A stretch of 64,000 nt of DNA from Cheilinus undulatus (Eukaryota > Chordata > Actinopteri > Labriformes > Labridae): NCBI RefSeq assembly GCF_018320785.1, contig NC_054865.1, forward strand, positions 41,481,398-41,545,397, read 5' to 3'. The number at the start of each line of letters is the position of its first letter. Within the stretch, counting starts at the first letter, position 1. Below are positions 24,770 through 39,700 of this stretch, piece by piece. The notes under the pieces were generated by a model. That model did not search any database, was not told the origin of the DNA, and was given only the letters and a program-made list of their open reading frames with translations. Both the position numbers and the translations under genes were made by a program.

Positions 24770-27700
24770 CTGAGGAAGAGAAATGATAGAAAATAACAAA
24801 CATGAACTTTATCAGTGCTTAGTGTAACAATTATCGTAAAAACAGTTTATGTTTGTTGACAGACTCGAGTCACTGAGCACGAATACTAGAAAACTGTTAT
24901 TAAAGTGTTTACTTTGGTGAAACTGACAAAATCCTTATTGTGCTTTCTTTTCAGTTTTGGGAAACTGGATAGTGTCTTGCTAGAACTAACTTCACTTACA
25001 ACATTGTCATGGTTGGGTATAAACAGTATGTGAGACACTAATAATTGGAAGAACTGGGAATCATTGGCTCTTCTCATCAGACATTACAGTGCTTTTCCAC
25101 AATGTGGCATTGGCTCAATTCGTCCTGATTTTACTCGTTCTTTTATCAACATTTTGTTTTTGTCCGTCAGGGATTGTACCTGCTTCTTGATACTATTTCT
25201 AATTTCCCCTCTGGCAAGGTTCCATGTGAGCTGAGCCAATACTAAATTGTGATGTCTGAACACTGCCACTACTGAGTGGTCAGAGAATATCGTCACTTGG
25301 AGCATCACAGGTCACAATCAGACCCTTTTTATCATTGACTTTGTAATTTGTACTGCAGTACAACTTCCCAAACTATTCTGTATTTTCAAAACATTTTTAT
25401 CTCCCTGCTTTCAATCTTCTCTGGAACAAAACTCCTTGCTGAGGAGACTCATACTCAGCCTCAGACTGACAACCAAGTGCATTATCGCGTCGGTATCCTC
25501 CATTGGATCTCACTACAGTTTTGTGCAAACATATTATGATGACTCCACCAATGTTGAACAAGTATTAAAGTATATAAAATTATGGACAACAAAGTGCAAA
25601 AACAGATTGTAGTTGAGGAGAGTTGAGCAGGTATCTCATATGGAAAAGAATTAAAAGATGATGAAAAGATGATCTAGAGTCTGGGAGAACAAAGAAAGCT
25701 TTAACTGAGAGAGTTTGAAGGGGACATATTATTCAAGAATCACTTTTTCAGGCTTTTATAACGCAAATATGTGCCCCTGGCCTGCCCATAATCCCCTCAA
25801 GTACCAGAAAAATTCATTCCCTCTCCCCCTCTGTCTCTCCATCTTTCAGAAAATGTGTGCTGAAACAAGCCGTTCTCAGATTTTACATCTAGTGACCCCA
25901 CCAGGTGCCCTTAGCACCCGTCCCCAGGTTTGGTTGGCCCTCCTCAACTTGGAGGAAAGTTGTTTTGGGGACCTCTGAGAACAATATAAACTTGTCTTAA
26001 AAGGGTAAAATATGTCACCTTTAAAGGAAAACATCTTTATGTTAGTCAATTGATCAATGCACAAAAAGTGGTTGTCCACCTTATTCCTGGCTTACTATGG
26101 TAATTTAGCACCAACAGCGGTTGTTTTGACATTAATAAATTCTCAGTTTGGTAATTACTGCCTCATTCTTTTAGATAAAGCATCCACCTAAGTGTTTTTA
26201 AAAGCTGAAAGTTATAGGTTATTTGAGTTGCTCAGTTCATGTTACCAATAACTACACAAAGTTAAATATGTGTCTTTAATATCTATTCAAACACGCTTTT
26301 CCCTGTCTGAATGCATCAGAGATGTGATTGTTTTCATATTAATTTAATATCAATTCTTAATTCAGAATTTTAAATTTAACAAATTGAAGAACTGACCAAG
26401 TGAAAAGTGGATATAAATAAAGCTCAGGTATCAAAGAGGGACTAGTCGGTGAAATAAGAATTTCAAAAACCCCACAAACTTAAGAGAGCAATGTTAAAGT
26501 TCTGACTGGGTTGTACAAGTATGTCATGTCATGTCCCACCTCCTTTAGCTAAATGCGATCATCCATATTGAACTGCAAAAACTACAATACAAAGCTGATA
26601 AATTAGCTAAATATTATAGTACAGTGAAATAATTGAAAGTGGTATATTTTATCCAAAATTATAAAAAATATTCTTAAATTGAGTTCAATTTAAAATAAAA
26701 CCATAGCTATTAAGTGAGATTTGTGCTGAAATGAAAGTAAAAAACTCCTTAAAATGTAAATTTTGACATGGTTGTTTGTGCAACATCATGTACACTAACC
26801 ACCTCCAGGGATGTGGGAGTCCCCGGTCTTTGGCACTGAAAACTGAGAACCCCTGCTTTCGTGTATCTTATCAGAGGCAATTTCTTTATTTTGTCCTCTT
26901 AATAGAATGTGGAGTAATAATGATATTATCCAGTTTGAGATTTAACAGATCATGTTTACCCAAATCACTCCATTAATCAGGATTAGCATCTTGTTACTCT
27001 GCTAAATCCTGGTTTCAGGGCACTGGTGTGGCTCAGTGGGTAGAGAAGAGGCTATAGTCCTCAATGCACTGGTTGTGGGACCAATTCCTGGTCTCAGCAC
27101 ATGTCTTCCCCCATTCTCCCTATATTTCCCCATCTCTCTGCAGCTGTCCTATCAAAATAAATTCAACCCCCCCCACCCCCACCCCCCACCCCCCCCCCTC
27201 CTGGTTTCATAGAAGTTGCAGGAAGTCACTCCCACAATTCACACAATGTATCCTGAAGGCTAGGAATAAGGTGGATAACAACCTTAGTATTGTTTTAAGT
27301 TAATAGTGTGCATGTTAATGTTAGACTTGATTTCTCCTTTTGAATGTGTCTTCGGTTTTCACATTAATGTTAAATTGTATCTGCCAGGTTAAAATTTTTC
27401 TATAGCTATTCTTCCTAAAAAAGCATCACTACTATACTTTTTTGGCACACTACACTAATATTTCAATTATTGTGTACTTAAACATGCAAAATATGTGGAT
27501 ACTGTCTACACACCTACAACTACAATACTTAAGTGACTTTACCTGGTATGCCTCCTATAAAGGTGGTTGACTGTGACAGAATATCAACAGGAACTTCAGC
27601 GTCTTCACTACGCCCAGGGCGCCCGTCAACCAGCAGCTGGGTTTGGTTGTTTGAGACTGTCACCTGGATTTCATGACTCTCTCCATCACACAGGGGTGCA

Positions 27701-30700
27701 GGAGAGCTGGCAATGATAACATCATCTACAGACACTAGAATGAACTGAAAAGACACACAACACAAAAGGTCAGCTCTGAGATCAAACAGCAACACAAATC
27801 CTACAGTGACGGGAACAGGCTATGCTTTTAAGTGCTTACATCTCGCCATTCATCAGTGAGGGGATTATAGTCTGCCAGAGCAATGGAGAGAGGGACTCTG
27901 TCCTGGTAAACAAGTGCAAACAGCACTCCCATAGCAGAGGTTGGACGTAGGAAAAACCGGACGCTCAGATTCTGTGACTCTGGAGAGAAAACAGCAGGTC
28001 ATGAACTTTATGACAAACAAAAAGGAGGCAAATTGTTGACTAAAGAGTAGGCAAAAATGGAGGCCAACAAACTTTATACCCAAACAAATTAAACATTAAC
28101 TAATGACTTCAGGAAGAAGCACGTAGGATCAGTTACATCATCTCAGCCCTGCTTTGTATGACTCACTACAAATGCACACGCAAACACAAAATGTACCATA
28201 GCTGATGTTGAAGAGAGCGAAGCCTGTGCCGGGGTAATACGCTCCAGGATCCTCTGTGCTGAAACACTGCATGTTTTCATTGGCACGAACGGTTTCCTGT
28301 ATGGATGTATCTTCTCCCGTCAACCACCTCCACTCCTTCATACAGCCATCCAGACGTGGGTTCACCTACGTCACGCAGCAGCAGAGAAATGTGGAAAGAA
28401 CATCTCGTTTTGGAACACACTGAGGAAAACACACAAGCACATATAAATAAACATACCTGATTGACAAGGCCGTCTTCTCTGAAGGGGACTCCTCCCACAG
28501 TGAGGTTGAGCTCATGCATCCCCTTCTTTAGTGTGAACAGATCACCGTTTACTGCAATCTTCATCACAGCCTCTCTGTCAATTTTAATAACTAGACTCCG
28601 CCCCTGCTCCTCCACTGAGATCTGAGATGAAAAAAAGACATTAAATCTGCTGACTAAAACCTGTAAGTACATAGAAGTATTTTCCTGCTAATGAAATATA
28701 CCACCAACCTTTCTCCACTGGCCATCGTTGACGACAGGCCCGCTGCTGGTGACCCTGCTTACTGTGCCATATTTTAACTGTAGCTCCAACTTCCCATGAT
28801 GCATTGCTAACACAATCCAGGAGCTGTTAAGATGACCTCCAGCAAAGAATATCACCCCTTCAGGGTCGTAGGTGCGGAAGTCAAATTCAGCTGAAAAGCT
28901 GTATTAAAATAAAGCGGGGAATGACAAAGCACGTGAGAAACAGGAGAGACACACAATTCCTTTTTAAAACTTTTTATCTGCCTCCCCTTCCACTGTCAAA
29001 ACAAAGTGAATGGCATTTTTCCAAACGGATGTTGGAATTAGAAGCATCTACAACAATCCTACTGTGCAACTACTAACATTAAAACCCCCCCCCAGACATT
29101 GGACGAACTGATTCTCTGGGCTAGCTTTACACTTGAAGGGTTCAGTCAGCCTCTAAGTCACTACATTTCAAACACAGTAACTCACTTACCCAGTTTGAAT
29201 CTTTCGGCGGAAACGCAGCCTCACCACCGGCACACCACTGAACATGCGGCCAAGGTAGAGAGATCGAGAGTTTTTTTTCAGAGATGGTGACATACAGGGA
29301 GTCAGGGGCTGTCAAACACAGAGAACAAGTCCCAGATAACGTACTCTGCACCATGGAAACCCTTTATTTAACCATAAACTGTCTCATCTATATTATGTAA
29401 CAGATCAGAAGAGTAGTTTCATATTTTAATAATAGAAGTGAGAGTTTATAAGATTACCACAGTTCAACAGTTCATGTGTTTCACCTTACAGCTCCTGAGG
29501 TCCTGGCTCAGCTTCATGCCCTGACGACCATCGCAGTAGCATCGGAAACTCCCCGGAGTGTTCAGACACTCCTCCGCACACACACCTGTCACACACTCAT
29601 CCACATCTGACAGGTGACAGCAGGTAGAAGAGATAAAAGAGAAGGAGAGATGAAAGTCATGAGTGGAGTAGAAAGAGTTATGATTCATCAGAGCCTGATT
29701 TATAGCTCTACATTGAATCTAAGTTCATGTGACCCTGAGAAGACACTCATAGCCCAATGTTCGTCAACACAACACACCACTCAAGCCCTGTGATTGGTCT
29801 GCTGGACTAACTGGGGTGACTGCCAGTCCCTCAGTAATGTTTACAGATATATTATGTGTGCTCTGGTGAGAGCTACACAGACACAATGCCTATTACAGTA
29901 TAGCTCTGGCAAATATTCAACACAAGTATAAGCCATGTTTTACAGAGAGTTCAAGAAAAAAAACATGAACTTCCAGTTACCTTCACAACATGTAAAAAAA
30001 ATTTATCAGAATTCTTTCTTGTCAACATATCAAGGAACGCAAACAACACTTTAGTCGAGTGGTCATTGACGTTGTCTGGGTGGTATTGGCTTAGCTCTGT
30101 ATACAACCTTACATGGCCATGAGAAGGTTAGCTATAACAAACTTGAATTCTCAGAGGAAGAACACTGAGGTTATAAAAAGTCTGGCTCTGCAGCAAAGAA
30201 AAACAGTTTAAATGACTGATTTATGTTATCTTATTGGACAGATGACAGACATTATCGGCCTTTGCTGGGTATTAAATTGTGTGTTGGGTGTGTCTAACTA
30301 ATTCTGCTTACTAGGGATTTAGTGAAAGACATGGAATTACATTTGTTCATCTTGTGCTCTTGCATACTGTAATGTCCACAACCACTTGATGATTTGGTGT
30401 CAATAATGTAGTAGTACTGATAGTGTTCTTGATTACAGCAATTAAGAACTCATTTGCTCACCCTGAACAAATTTTACATGATATAGATCCTTCACTGATA
30501 AGAATGCCCATAAAACGCATCACATGTTCAGTCTGTGTATCTTACTCCTGAACTTAGTCTAAAAGCTTCAAGACCGTGACCTGTCACCTACTTGTACAAA
30601 ATTGCTCCAAATGTCTTGGCATTCCTTTCCTGACCTCACAACACAGCTGCATCAAGTCCTGCTGAGGCTAAAGCTGCTCCTCACTCAGTTCTCATGAAAC

Positions 30701-33700
30701 TGATGTGTGTTTGTGCATTTCCATATACACACACTTACCGACACAGGTTTTGGTTTCATTGTCATAGGAATAGCCGGCATTGCACAAGCATTCGTAGCTT
30801 CCCTCTTTATTCTCACACCGCGCTGTTCCACAAACGCCTGGGTCCTCGCACTCGTCCACGTCTAGAAGAGACAAACTGTAGTCAGTAAATTCAACAGAAG
30901 CAACAAGAAGAGTGCAGTTTCAGCTGGAAAGATAAGATCTGAGGAGGTTATTTGTTCCTTGCTTATTATTGTCATCAACAACTTCAGAAATGGAAAATCA
31001 AACCCCTTGATCATTTGAATTAAAACATAATGAACTTTCCCCAAAGCTGATCAAAAGTGAAAGCAAAAGATTTTCTTTTCTACAGTGTAATGTATAGAAA
31101 ACTAGAAAACTTGAAGAAATATCTACACTTTAGAGCTATTTTTTTGTTTTCTATTACAATGGATAAAATGCAAACAGATATTTTTATTTCGTAGTTATTT
31201 CTATATGGGCTTGTAATTCAGAGGGTCTTTAAGGCTCAAATGTTTGTCTTATTTGTTGAGTCATAATTTATTCCTAACCAGCAATTACACTTATGTAACA
31301 AGACAGACTGGATCACTACAAGGACCACAACCAAGAAAAACTCTCAGATCCTCAAATATGAAAGGCAATGACTGCATTAATAATTCATTATTACATATTT
31401 CAAGTGTGTTTTATGTTCAACTGGCATGACTTCAGTTAATAGTCAATCAGCGTCTATATTTTGTGGCTTACCATTGCACATGTGGCGTCCCACCAGCATG
31501 TAGCCCTGGTGACAGGAGCAGCGGTAACTGCCCATGGTGTTGTTGCACTCATGGTCACACCCTCCGTTTCTCTTGGTGCACTCGTCGACATCTGCAAATA
31601 GGAGGGTGGTGCGGTCAACGTGAGCACAGGGAAAATGTTCATCATGGGCTGTGTACAGCATTATGCTATTTGGCTCGTGTTGAGATTTCCACCACTGCTA
31701 CAGAATCACACTTTGAAAGTCTGATATTCTTAAGAAAGAAAGTTGAAAAAAGTTTAGAAAGTTCACTTAAAAAATCTATGAATTAGTATTCATAGTCTAC
31801 TGACTGACAAATAACTAACAGATTATGTCAATGCAGCTGAGTGCTGCAGCTGAGTGTTTGGAGGAGTGTGGTCTCAAAGTGGAAAAGGCTCGGTCGGAGT
31901 CAAACTGAATCTGTTTTGGTTTCCTCTCACAGTCAGGTGGCAGGATGAGTCACAGTGGAAATGTGTGGAATGATGGCTTACCATAAATCAGAGAAACATG
32001 TTTCCCTCTCTCACTGGAATTGTGTGTATATGTATATATATTATGTGTGCTTTTCAGTTCCTGTTAAACACTTAATATTTGCTACATTCTTCTAAAAGTG
32101 GAATCCTTTTCACTTTTGTTTCAGAAGAAAGCATTTTCCCACATCTATAAACGGCAACCAGCTTTGACCTCTAAAAAAGACAGATTCCTGTACATGCAGT
32201 TCATATTGTGCTGACACTCCATTAACACATCATTAACAACAGCAGCAGATGGATATTAAAAGGCAAGCCAGCGACTGTAAGATAAAATTGAAACAGTAGC
32301 GCAAGAAGCAGAGGTGAAAGGCCAAAAACAACATGGAAACAATACAAGTATGTAACTATTGAAAGTGATGGGAAGCCAGATCTTTCTATCAGTGGCTGTG
32401 ATGGGACTTGGCTGTCATAAGCAAGGTCAGAGTGACTTTAAAATCTGTTTGCTGGAATGACACTGAGTGACAGTGCAAAAAGTGTCAACTTCTCGTAGAG
32501 ATGATTTTACCTTCCTCACAAGTGGCTCCAGTCCAGCCTGTGAAGCAGTGACAAAGGAAGTCGCCCTTTTTGTCCTCACAGCGCACCGTACCTCTGGGAT
32601 TACAGGGGGGTGGAGAGCACTGGTCTGGAATATCTTGTAGTGTGAGAAAAAAACACAGAGACAGACAGACACAGACAAAGTAGAGTAGTTAAAGCTTTAA
32701 TATTGAGTCTGTTAAGTGGATGAATGCAGTTAGTGTAACTATACACTGATATGAGACAGCAGAAGGGCATCTCTTATGTTCTGCATATCAGGAGTTCAAT
32801 ATAAATAGACTAATGCTGGCTCAGCGCTTCTGTCAGAGATGCCCTAATTCCATCTTTGCCAGCATACCTGTCCTCTAGCTGACAGAAAAACAAGATCAAA
32901 TCGATATTTAACTCAGTACTTTTTGCCAATCTGTCTCTCAGAAAAAAATACTTGAGCTTTCCCTTTCAGTGCAGGCTTGTGTTAGTGAGCACATGTGCAA
33001 ATCTTTTCTCCCTCCACACAGTTTCCTTTCCTGAGCAGTGTTTTTGACTGCTCAACAAGTCTAGACATGTTAGCTGGAGCAGAGAGAGAGAAAAGGACAG
33101 TGTCAGGAGAAAAATGAGGAGAACAGGAGTGAGATAAGCTCAAATGTGAACACCAGGCTGCTGGTTTGAACTGTGCATATAATACTTTAATTTAAATTTG
33201 TTTTAAGAGAAATCAACATTTTTCACATATCACTTAGCAGTGAAGCTGATCTACAATAACAACATGCTCACTCTATCAATAAAAATAAACTGCCAACTAA
33301 TAGTAATGATGTTTACAGACTCTAGCAGTGATAATCTAAATAGACAGTGATAACAAACTAAACTTAAAACAAAAAGTGAGGAAATTTGTGTTGGTATATT
33401 GTTTCTTTGTTGTAACAGCGCTTCTTGGTAATAAATCTTATACCGCTGGAAAGCCTGTTTATTACCCTTTTAAATGATGCCAAATTTGTAGGGAACATGC
33501 ATTTGTGGGATGAGCAGCAGAGCTGAGTGTGTGGGTTGCATCCATGAAAAATGTGTCAAATCTTCTCTGCCAATGCTAAACAGCCTATTTTGCCATTGCT
33601 ATTAACTCTTGTTTTGAGCTTCTGGTAGCCCCAGGTGCTGCCAATCAGATGCCTGATTGGCAGCACCTGTGAGCATGGGCGCTGCTACAGTGGTCAGTAG

Positions 33701-36700
33701 ATGTCTGCTTCAAGAATCAGCATGCCACGTTTGACTGATAAGGATAGGGCCCATCGGTTGGGCAACGTCAAGCTGGTGTTCCACAAAACCAAGTTGCGGC
33801 ATTGTTTGGAGTGAACCCTAGTACCATCTCCAAACTGAAGGCCAAGTTCCATATAACGGGGAATGTCAGAGACAGGCAGTGAAGTGGGCATCTCAAGAAG
33901 ATGACAACCCAAGAATACCACTTTCTCACCCAGTCAGCAAGAACTCTATCCTCCAAGATGACAACGCTCGACCCCAGAGAGTGGGGTTTATCAGAGACTA
34001 CCTCCAGAATTTGAGAGGAGAGGATGGAATGGCCTGCCAGCAGTCCTGACCTCAACCCCATTAAACACTTGTGGGATCAGCTTGAGCGTGCTGTTTGTGC
34101 CAGAGTGACCAACACAACCATGTTGGCTGACTTGCCACAAATGCTGGTTGAAGAATGGGATGCCATCCCACAGCAGTGTGTGACCAGGCTGGTGACCAGC
34201 ATGAGGAGGAGGAGCCAGGCTGTTGTGGCTGTGTATGGTTCTTCCACACGCTACTAAGGCTCCTGTTTGTTAAATTGTCAATATGTCTTGTTTCTTAAAA
34301 CTTCAATCATCCAATCTACCAAACGCCAAACAAGAGTCAATGGCAGAATAAGCTGTTTGGCATTGGCAGAGAGGATTTGACACATTTTTCATGGCTGCAA
34401 CCCACACACTCAGCTCTGCTGCTCATCCCACAAATGCATGTTCCTTACAAATGCAGCACCATTTTAAAGGGTAATAAACAGGCTTTCCAACGGTATAAGA
34501 TTTATTACCAAGAAGCATTGTTACAACAAAGAAATAATGTACCAAACACAAATTTCCTTACTTTTTGTTCTAAGTTTAGATTAATCAAGTTTGAGACAAG
34601 AAAATAAAATGCCTGTTATCTCAAGAAAACTGGTACCAGTGAGCTACTATGATGCTTTGAATAAATGTGCGGTGCATCCAACTTAAAGAAATATGTCTGT
34701 AGCAACATAGAAATAAAAGAGGATGATTCCCTTCTCACAGCAACATCAAATCGTTTTTATCTACCTTTAGTTAATACCAGTGGCAGTGGCAACTCATTGA
34801 TATTTTTTTTGCATATGAAATGATATAAAATGCCATAGTTGATCATAGGGAACTATTTAGTTTTGATATGAAAAAGAGACTAAGCAAAAGGGCTAAGCAA
34901 AGCAAAATTAAAACCACAGATGCACCAACTTCCAAAAGTAGGGCAAGTACCAATACCCATTTCCAACATAGCAATTTAGCCGATGTCGACATTAATGTTT
35001 TTTTCCATCACTAGTGTGCCAACATTTCCTCAACTTTTGACCTTGAAAGCAGAGCAGAGTTTGTCTAACCGGTCACTTTTTCTGCCCAGTTATAAACTCT
35101 TATTTGAATTGGCAGCTAGGTATACCAGATACCAGGATAAAATTGACAGGAAACTAAGGCTGAACAATTTGCAAAAATAATGTAACTGCGATTTTTTTCC
35201 CAAAAATTGTGATTGTGATTTAATATGCAATCATTCTTGGGTTAATCTTGGGATTTTTTGACAAATTCAAGCAATAAATAATTCCATAAATAAGACCATG
35301 TGTATTGAAAACAATCAAATTATTTCAGAAGCAATTAATCCATGTTAGCATGAATCTGAATATGGGGGTGCAACAAACTTTAAGGTATAAAGGAGGTGGC
35401 TGGGGTGGGGGAGATGAGGCTGGCTACCAGCTGATCGCAGCTAGGGTATGACTTTCGTGTAGTAACACTAGTCTTCCTCAGTTTTAGATAGAAATTATTT
35501 TGCTCGTGTTGCAAATGTGATGTCATTTTCTTTGTTTAAGGGCATTATCATTTTTGTGTCACTCATTTTGATTAAGAAAAAACATAAACATAAAAACATA
35601 AAACACAAAAAGGAGGATTTTTGTAAACCATTATGAAAAATTGACACTTGAATGTTTGCATAGTGTGCATAAAATCTCTGCTGCAAAAAAAATTGATTTA
35701 TTAAACAGGTATTTTGACACATTTCAAGTTCAAGAAATATTGCAACCACTGCGATTTGAGAATTGCAGCAGGTCATACTGCGATTTAATCTTATTTGCGA
35801 TTAATTGCCCAGCCCTTCTGGAAACAACAGATAAACAGCAGAACTTTTATCTGTTCATGCCACATTATTTGGCTGATGTTTATAAACCAGGCTGATACTG
35901 GTTGATACTAATGTTAAACCAATGTATCTGTGCATCCCTAATAAAAAGAGTGCTGGCAAAGCACAGCAAATTTTGGGAGAGGACTTCCAGGTAATTTTGA
36001 GGCTAGAAATGAATCTACACCAATTTTACGACAACCAAAACAGGCAAGAATGTTAGACTACCTGTATAACAATGGTTATCAAACAGACAGCCAAACTCCT
36101 TCCTTTTCCTTTTTTTAAACATATCTCACCTACGTGAGATGGGTTTTTCTGTGTGAATCTATTTTCGTATATGGGTTGATGTGTATGGTGAGGGGTGGTT
36201 AGGGGGTTTGAAAATATTTTGATGTGCCCAAGGGGAGCTGGCAGAAAAAAAGTTTTGGAGCTGCTGCAATATTTGAGACCGATCTGTCCAAAGTTTCTTG
36301 TTAGTGATATGTTGGGGTCTGTGAGCAAGCAGGGCTAGTAGCAAGAGCCTAACTTGTTTCCTCTGCTAGAATTTTAGAGGCCCCTGAACAGCACATTAAA
36401 CCTTAAATTTATTTAATAAATCACACCTTGTGGACTACACAAAAAACAATTTAGGAAAGCTCGCTCAAGTTTAGAGAACAGCAGCTATTCCTATCACATA
36501 CTAGAGAATGGGTAAATGTATTTTAAATGACTATCTTTCAGGAAAATGCTGACCAATCAAGAGAAACAGACAAGAGGAAGGAGACTAAACACTGTCTTTT
36601 GAGCTCAACACACAATTTGCTTTGCTATGTGCAAATATGAAGCTCACATCTTTCCCGAACATGCCATGTTTATCACACTAAATGTCAGCAATGTTTTATA

Positions 36701-39700
36701 AATGGAATGTGTGGTATTTCATGATCTGCACTAAAAGCAGTGCAGGAGACAGATGGGCAGAGATTTGAGTAAGGGAGATAAGAAAGGGGTGGTGAGAGAG
36801 ATAGGGTGTGCTGACGGATAAAAAGAAAAAAAAGAGCTGCCATGCCACGATGCTGCAGCTGAGTCATGGAAACCCCCCCTCGAGGTTCCTCAGCCAATAG
36901 CAGCAAAGCCGGGTCGCTCCCTGTATCCTGATGCAGCAGAAATCCTGTGCTCCACTCACGTCAAACCATTCTGCCACGTCACTGAAGAGCTGCAGCAGCC
37001 ACCCAGTGAGAGTGCGAGTGGGCTAGTGTGTGACGATTGAAGGGGTGTGTCACTCATTCACCAATGTGCAGCATCACTAAAGCAGAGTGCTGCAATGTTG
37101 CTCATAGATACCTGGGCTCACAAAGACATTCCAAACACTCACTCCCCTTCAAAGTCAAAGGTTAGGTGTGTCACGCTAAGAAATCTGACCAAAGATCCAC
37201 AGCACCTGCTCATTATCGTTCCTTTTTACTACCACAATGCAGAGCAGTGATGCTGCAGTGCAGTCCTGCCCTGCACAACAACTGTCTGCCTCTCTCTGCA
37301 TGTAATAACAGATTTTCTAAAACAGTGAACAGACAGAAAGGGTGAGAACGACACAATCTTTCATCAAGCTCTAAAATTAGTCAGAATACAAATTATAAAG
37401 TATGAAACTTACTGTGGACACATGTAATCAGATCCTGCTTCTTCCTTTCAGCATCACCAAACTTCTCCACACACGCTAGACAGAAACAACAATGAAATTA
37501 AATCAAAGGATTTTACAGTTTACAAAAATATGATTGGTTCTTTTGTCAAAAGCTTCAGACATAAATAATTTCTTACCTAAATACTTTGGATAGAAGTAGT
37601 CCTAAATTAGGGAGAACAGATGTAAACAGAAAGGGATAAAGTTACATAGTCATATAAACAAAACCCAAAACAGAGAAAGATAATCCAGATAAATGCTTTG
37701 GTGGTTCTATCAATACTTGACATAATCTATGATTTGCTTCTAGGCTCACAGGAGTTCAAAGTAATTTACGAACAATCATTAATTTGCCTTAGACATTGTG
37801 TGTGTTAGAATGTGTGTGGTTAGTACCCAGAGAGAGATTACATTATGATAACTCTAATCTGTCTCTAATGGGTGTCGCCCTTTTGCCAAAGGCTTCCTAA
37901 GAATTCTCTGCATTCCTGATAGTAGTAGCATCCCACCCACCTCCTGGCTGCAGTAATTCTCCACATTTGGGTCAGAATTTTTTGGGAAGTTTAGCACCTG
38001 AGGCACAGAAACTGCAGCAGGAGTCACATGCAGGTGAAGAAAAGTATCTTGCAAAAATTGATGATCATGTGGTGAGAACTCAGACAGAGCTAGTTTATGG
38101 CTATACATAAACTAACATAATATTCAAATGTGAAACATTTTCATCGGCTATCTTTCTCACTTCAAAGTTCACCTGACAAGCAAGAGACCAAAAAGTTGGT
38201 GTGATTGCGTGATTCCAAGGATTATCACAAGTATCAAGGGACACCCCACTCTCTCTTCTCTGCAGAGCCAGGAAGCCGCAGCAGAAGGAAATGCAGAGTC
38301 AGAGACAAGCACTTTGAGAATGAATAATGCAGCTATGAATGAGACAGCAGCTTTGTAGCACGGCATGAAATAAAAGTTCAATCTTAAAAAATGCTTTTGT
38401 GCTGGTGGTGTTCATCCAGCTGATTAAAACGCAACTTGAAGGGCCATCACCTGACTTCACCTTTTCCGCTAAAGTCTCTGAACCCAGCTCAGTCTCCCTT
38501 TAATCCTCCCTCCCAGGGCTGTCATGATGTCTCTCCATTTGGCTAATCTTACAAGTAATCACTGAGTCATCGATTGCCTAATTCTCTGTTTCCAACAGGA
38601 TTCCCAACACTAAAACTTCTTAAATAAGAGAAATCGTTAAAAAGAATAGAATTAGAGACACATTGCTAACACTTCACTCCATTATAAATCAAGCAGCATT
38701 ACTGCAAATATAAAAAGAAAACAATAAACAATGATAGGAAGCACTTGTTGCTGATATTTCTAAGGGGCCGGGTCACAGTCTGCACTGAAAATGACCCACT
38801 GTATTATACCTTAGCAGTATTCTCATACGCAAATGCAACACACTCCAGATCGATTTCTTTTGATAGTTTTGCAAGACACTCTCAAACTGAAGCTGCACGT
38901 TTTCTGACACGTTGCATTATTTATACCTCTGTTTTTTTGCATAAACAATAGGCTTATTTGGTGACATGGATGGAAAGGTTAATCTGCACATATATGAATG
39001 CAGACTAGAAACTAATCGCTGCTAAATGTTTCTGAGCACACACAGTGTTTCAGTTTGTTTGTTGGTAAACACCAAATGGAAAAGGTGGGCGGGAGCATAA
39101 ATGCAGATTAGTGACGTCGTGTGCACTGCTGTGTTCAATGAAACACGCAACTTACCACATGCTCCCTCTCTGACGGGAAACTGCTAATCAGCTCCCAAAG
39201 AGTCCAATCAGAATCACATGTATGTTTAAGAGGAGGCACATATTGCAATACAGATGTCCAAATGGAGACAAGAGAAGACATCCAGGTGTTTCATATATTT
39301 GAAAGACCTAGAGTCTGGCTGTGGGTTGGCTGATGGAAGAAAACGAACAACTAATGAAACCTAAAAAAGAAGACCCACAAGTGGCTGTGTGCAAGTTATG
39401 GGAAAAGAAAAGCTTCAACTGAATTTCACAAACCTGAGCTTAGTCACAATGATTCAGTCTGTCACAGAAATAAACAAAAGGAAAAGAGGCCAAGTTTTTG
39501 ACATGGGAGTATTACTGTATGTGTTCTGACAGCAATCAGTGTTTTGGACTTATTGGAGCATGAACACCGACAGCCCAGACAGTGAATCATTAGTCTACTG
39601 GTACATTACCATCATCAAGCTGCAGTCAGTATGAACATGATGTAAACAACAGACTTTGCAGCTTTAGGTTTTTGGTTAAACTGCAGTGCTGGAGAAACAA

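Noticed and set aside
29142..29354. Longer minus-strand frame over gas6 exon 9
   Set aside because: It is in a different phase from exon 8. The correct frame gives the conserved SLYLG and RMFSG motifs.
34024..34257. 77-residue frame as a host gene
   Set aside because: It is the C-terminal part of a Tc1-like transposase inside terminal inverted repeats, with a mutated catalytic residue.
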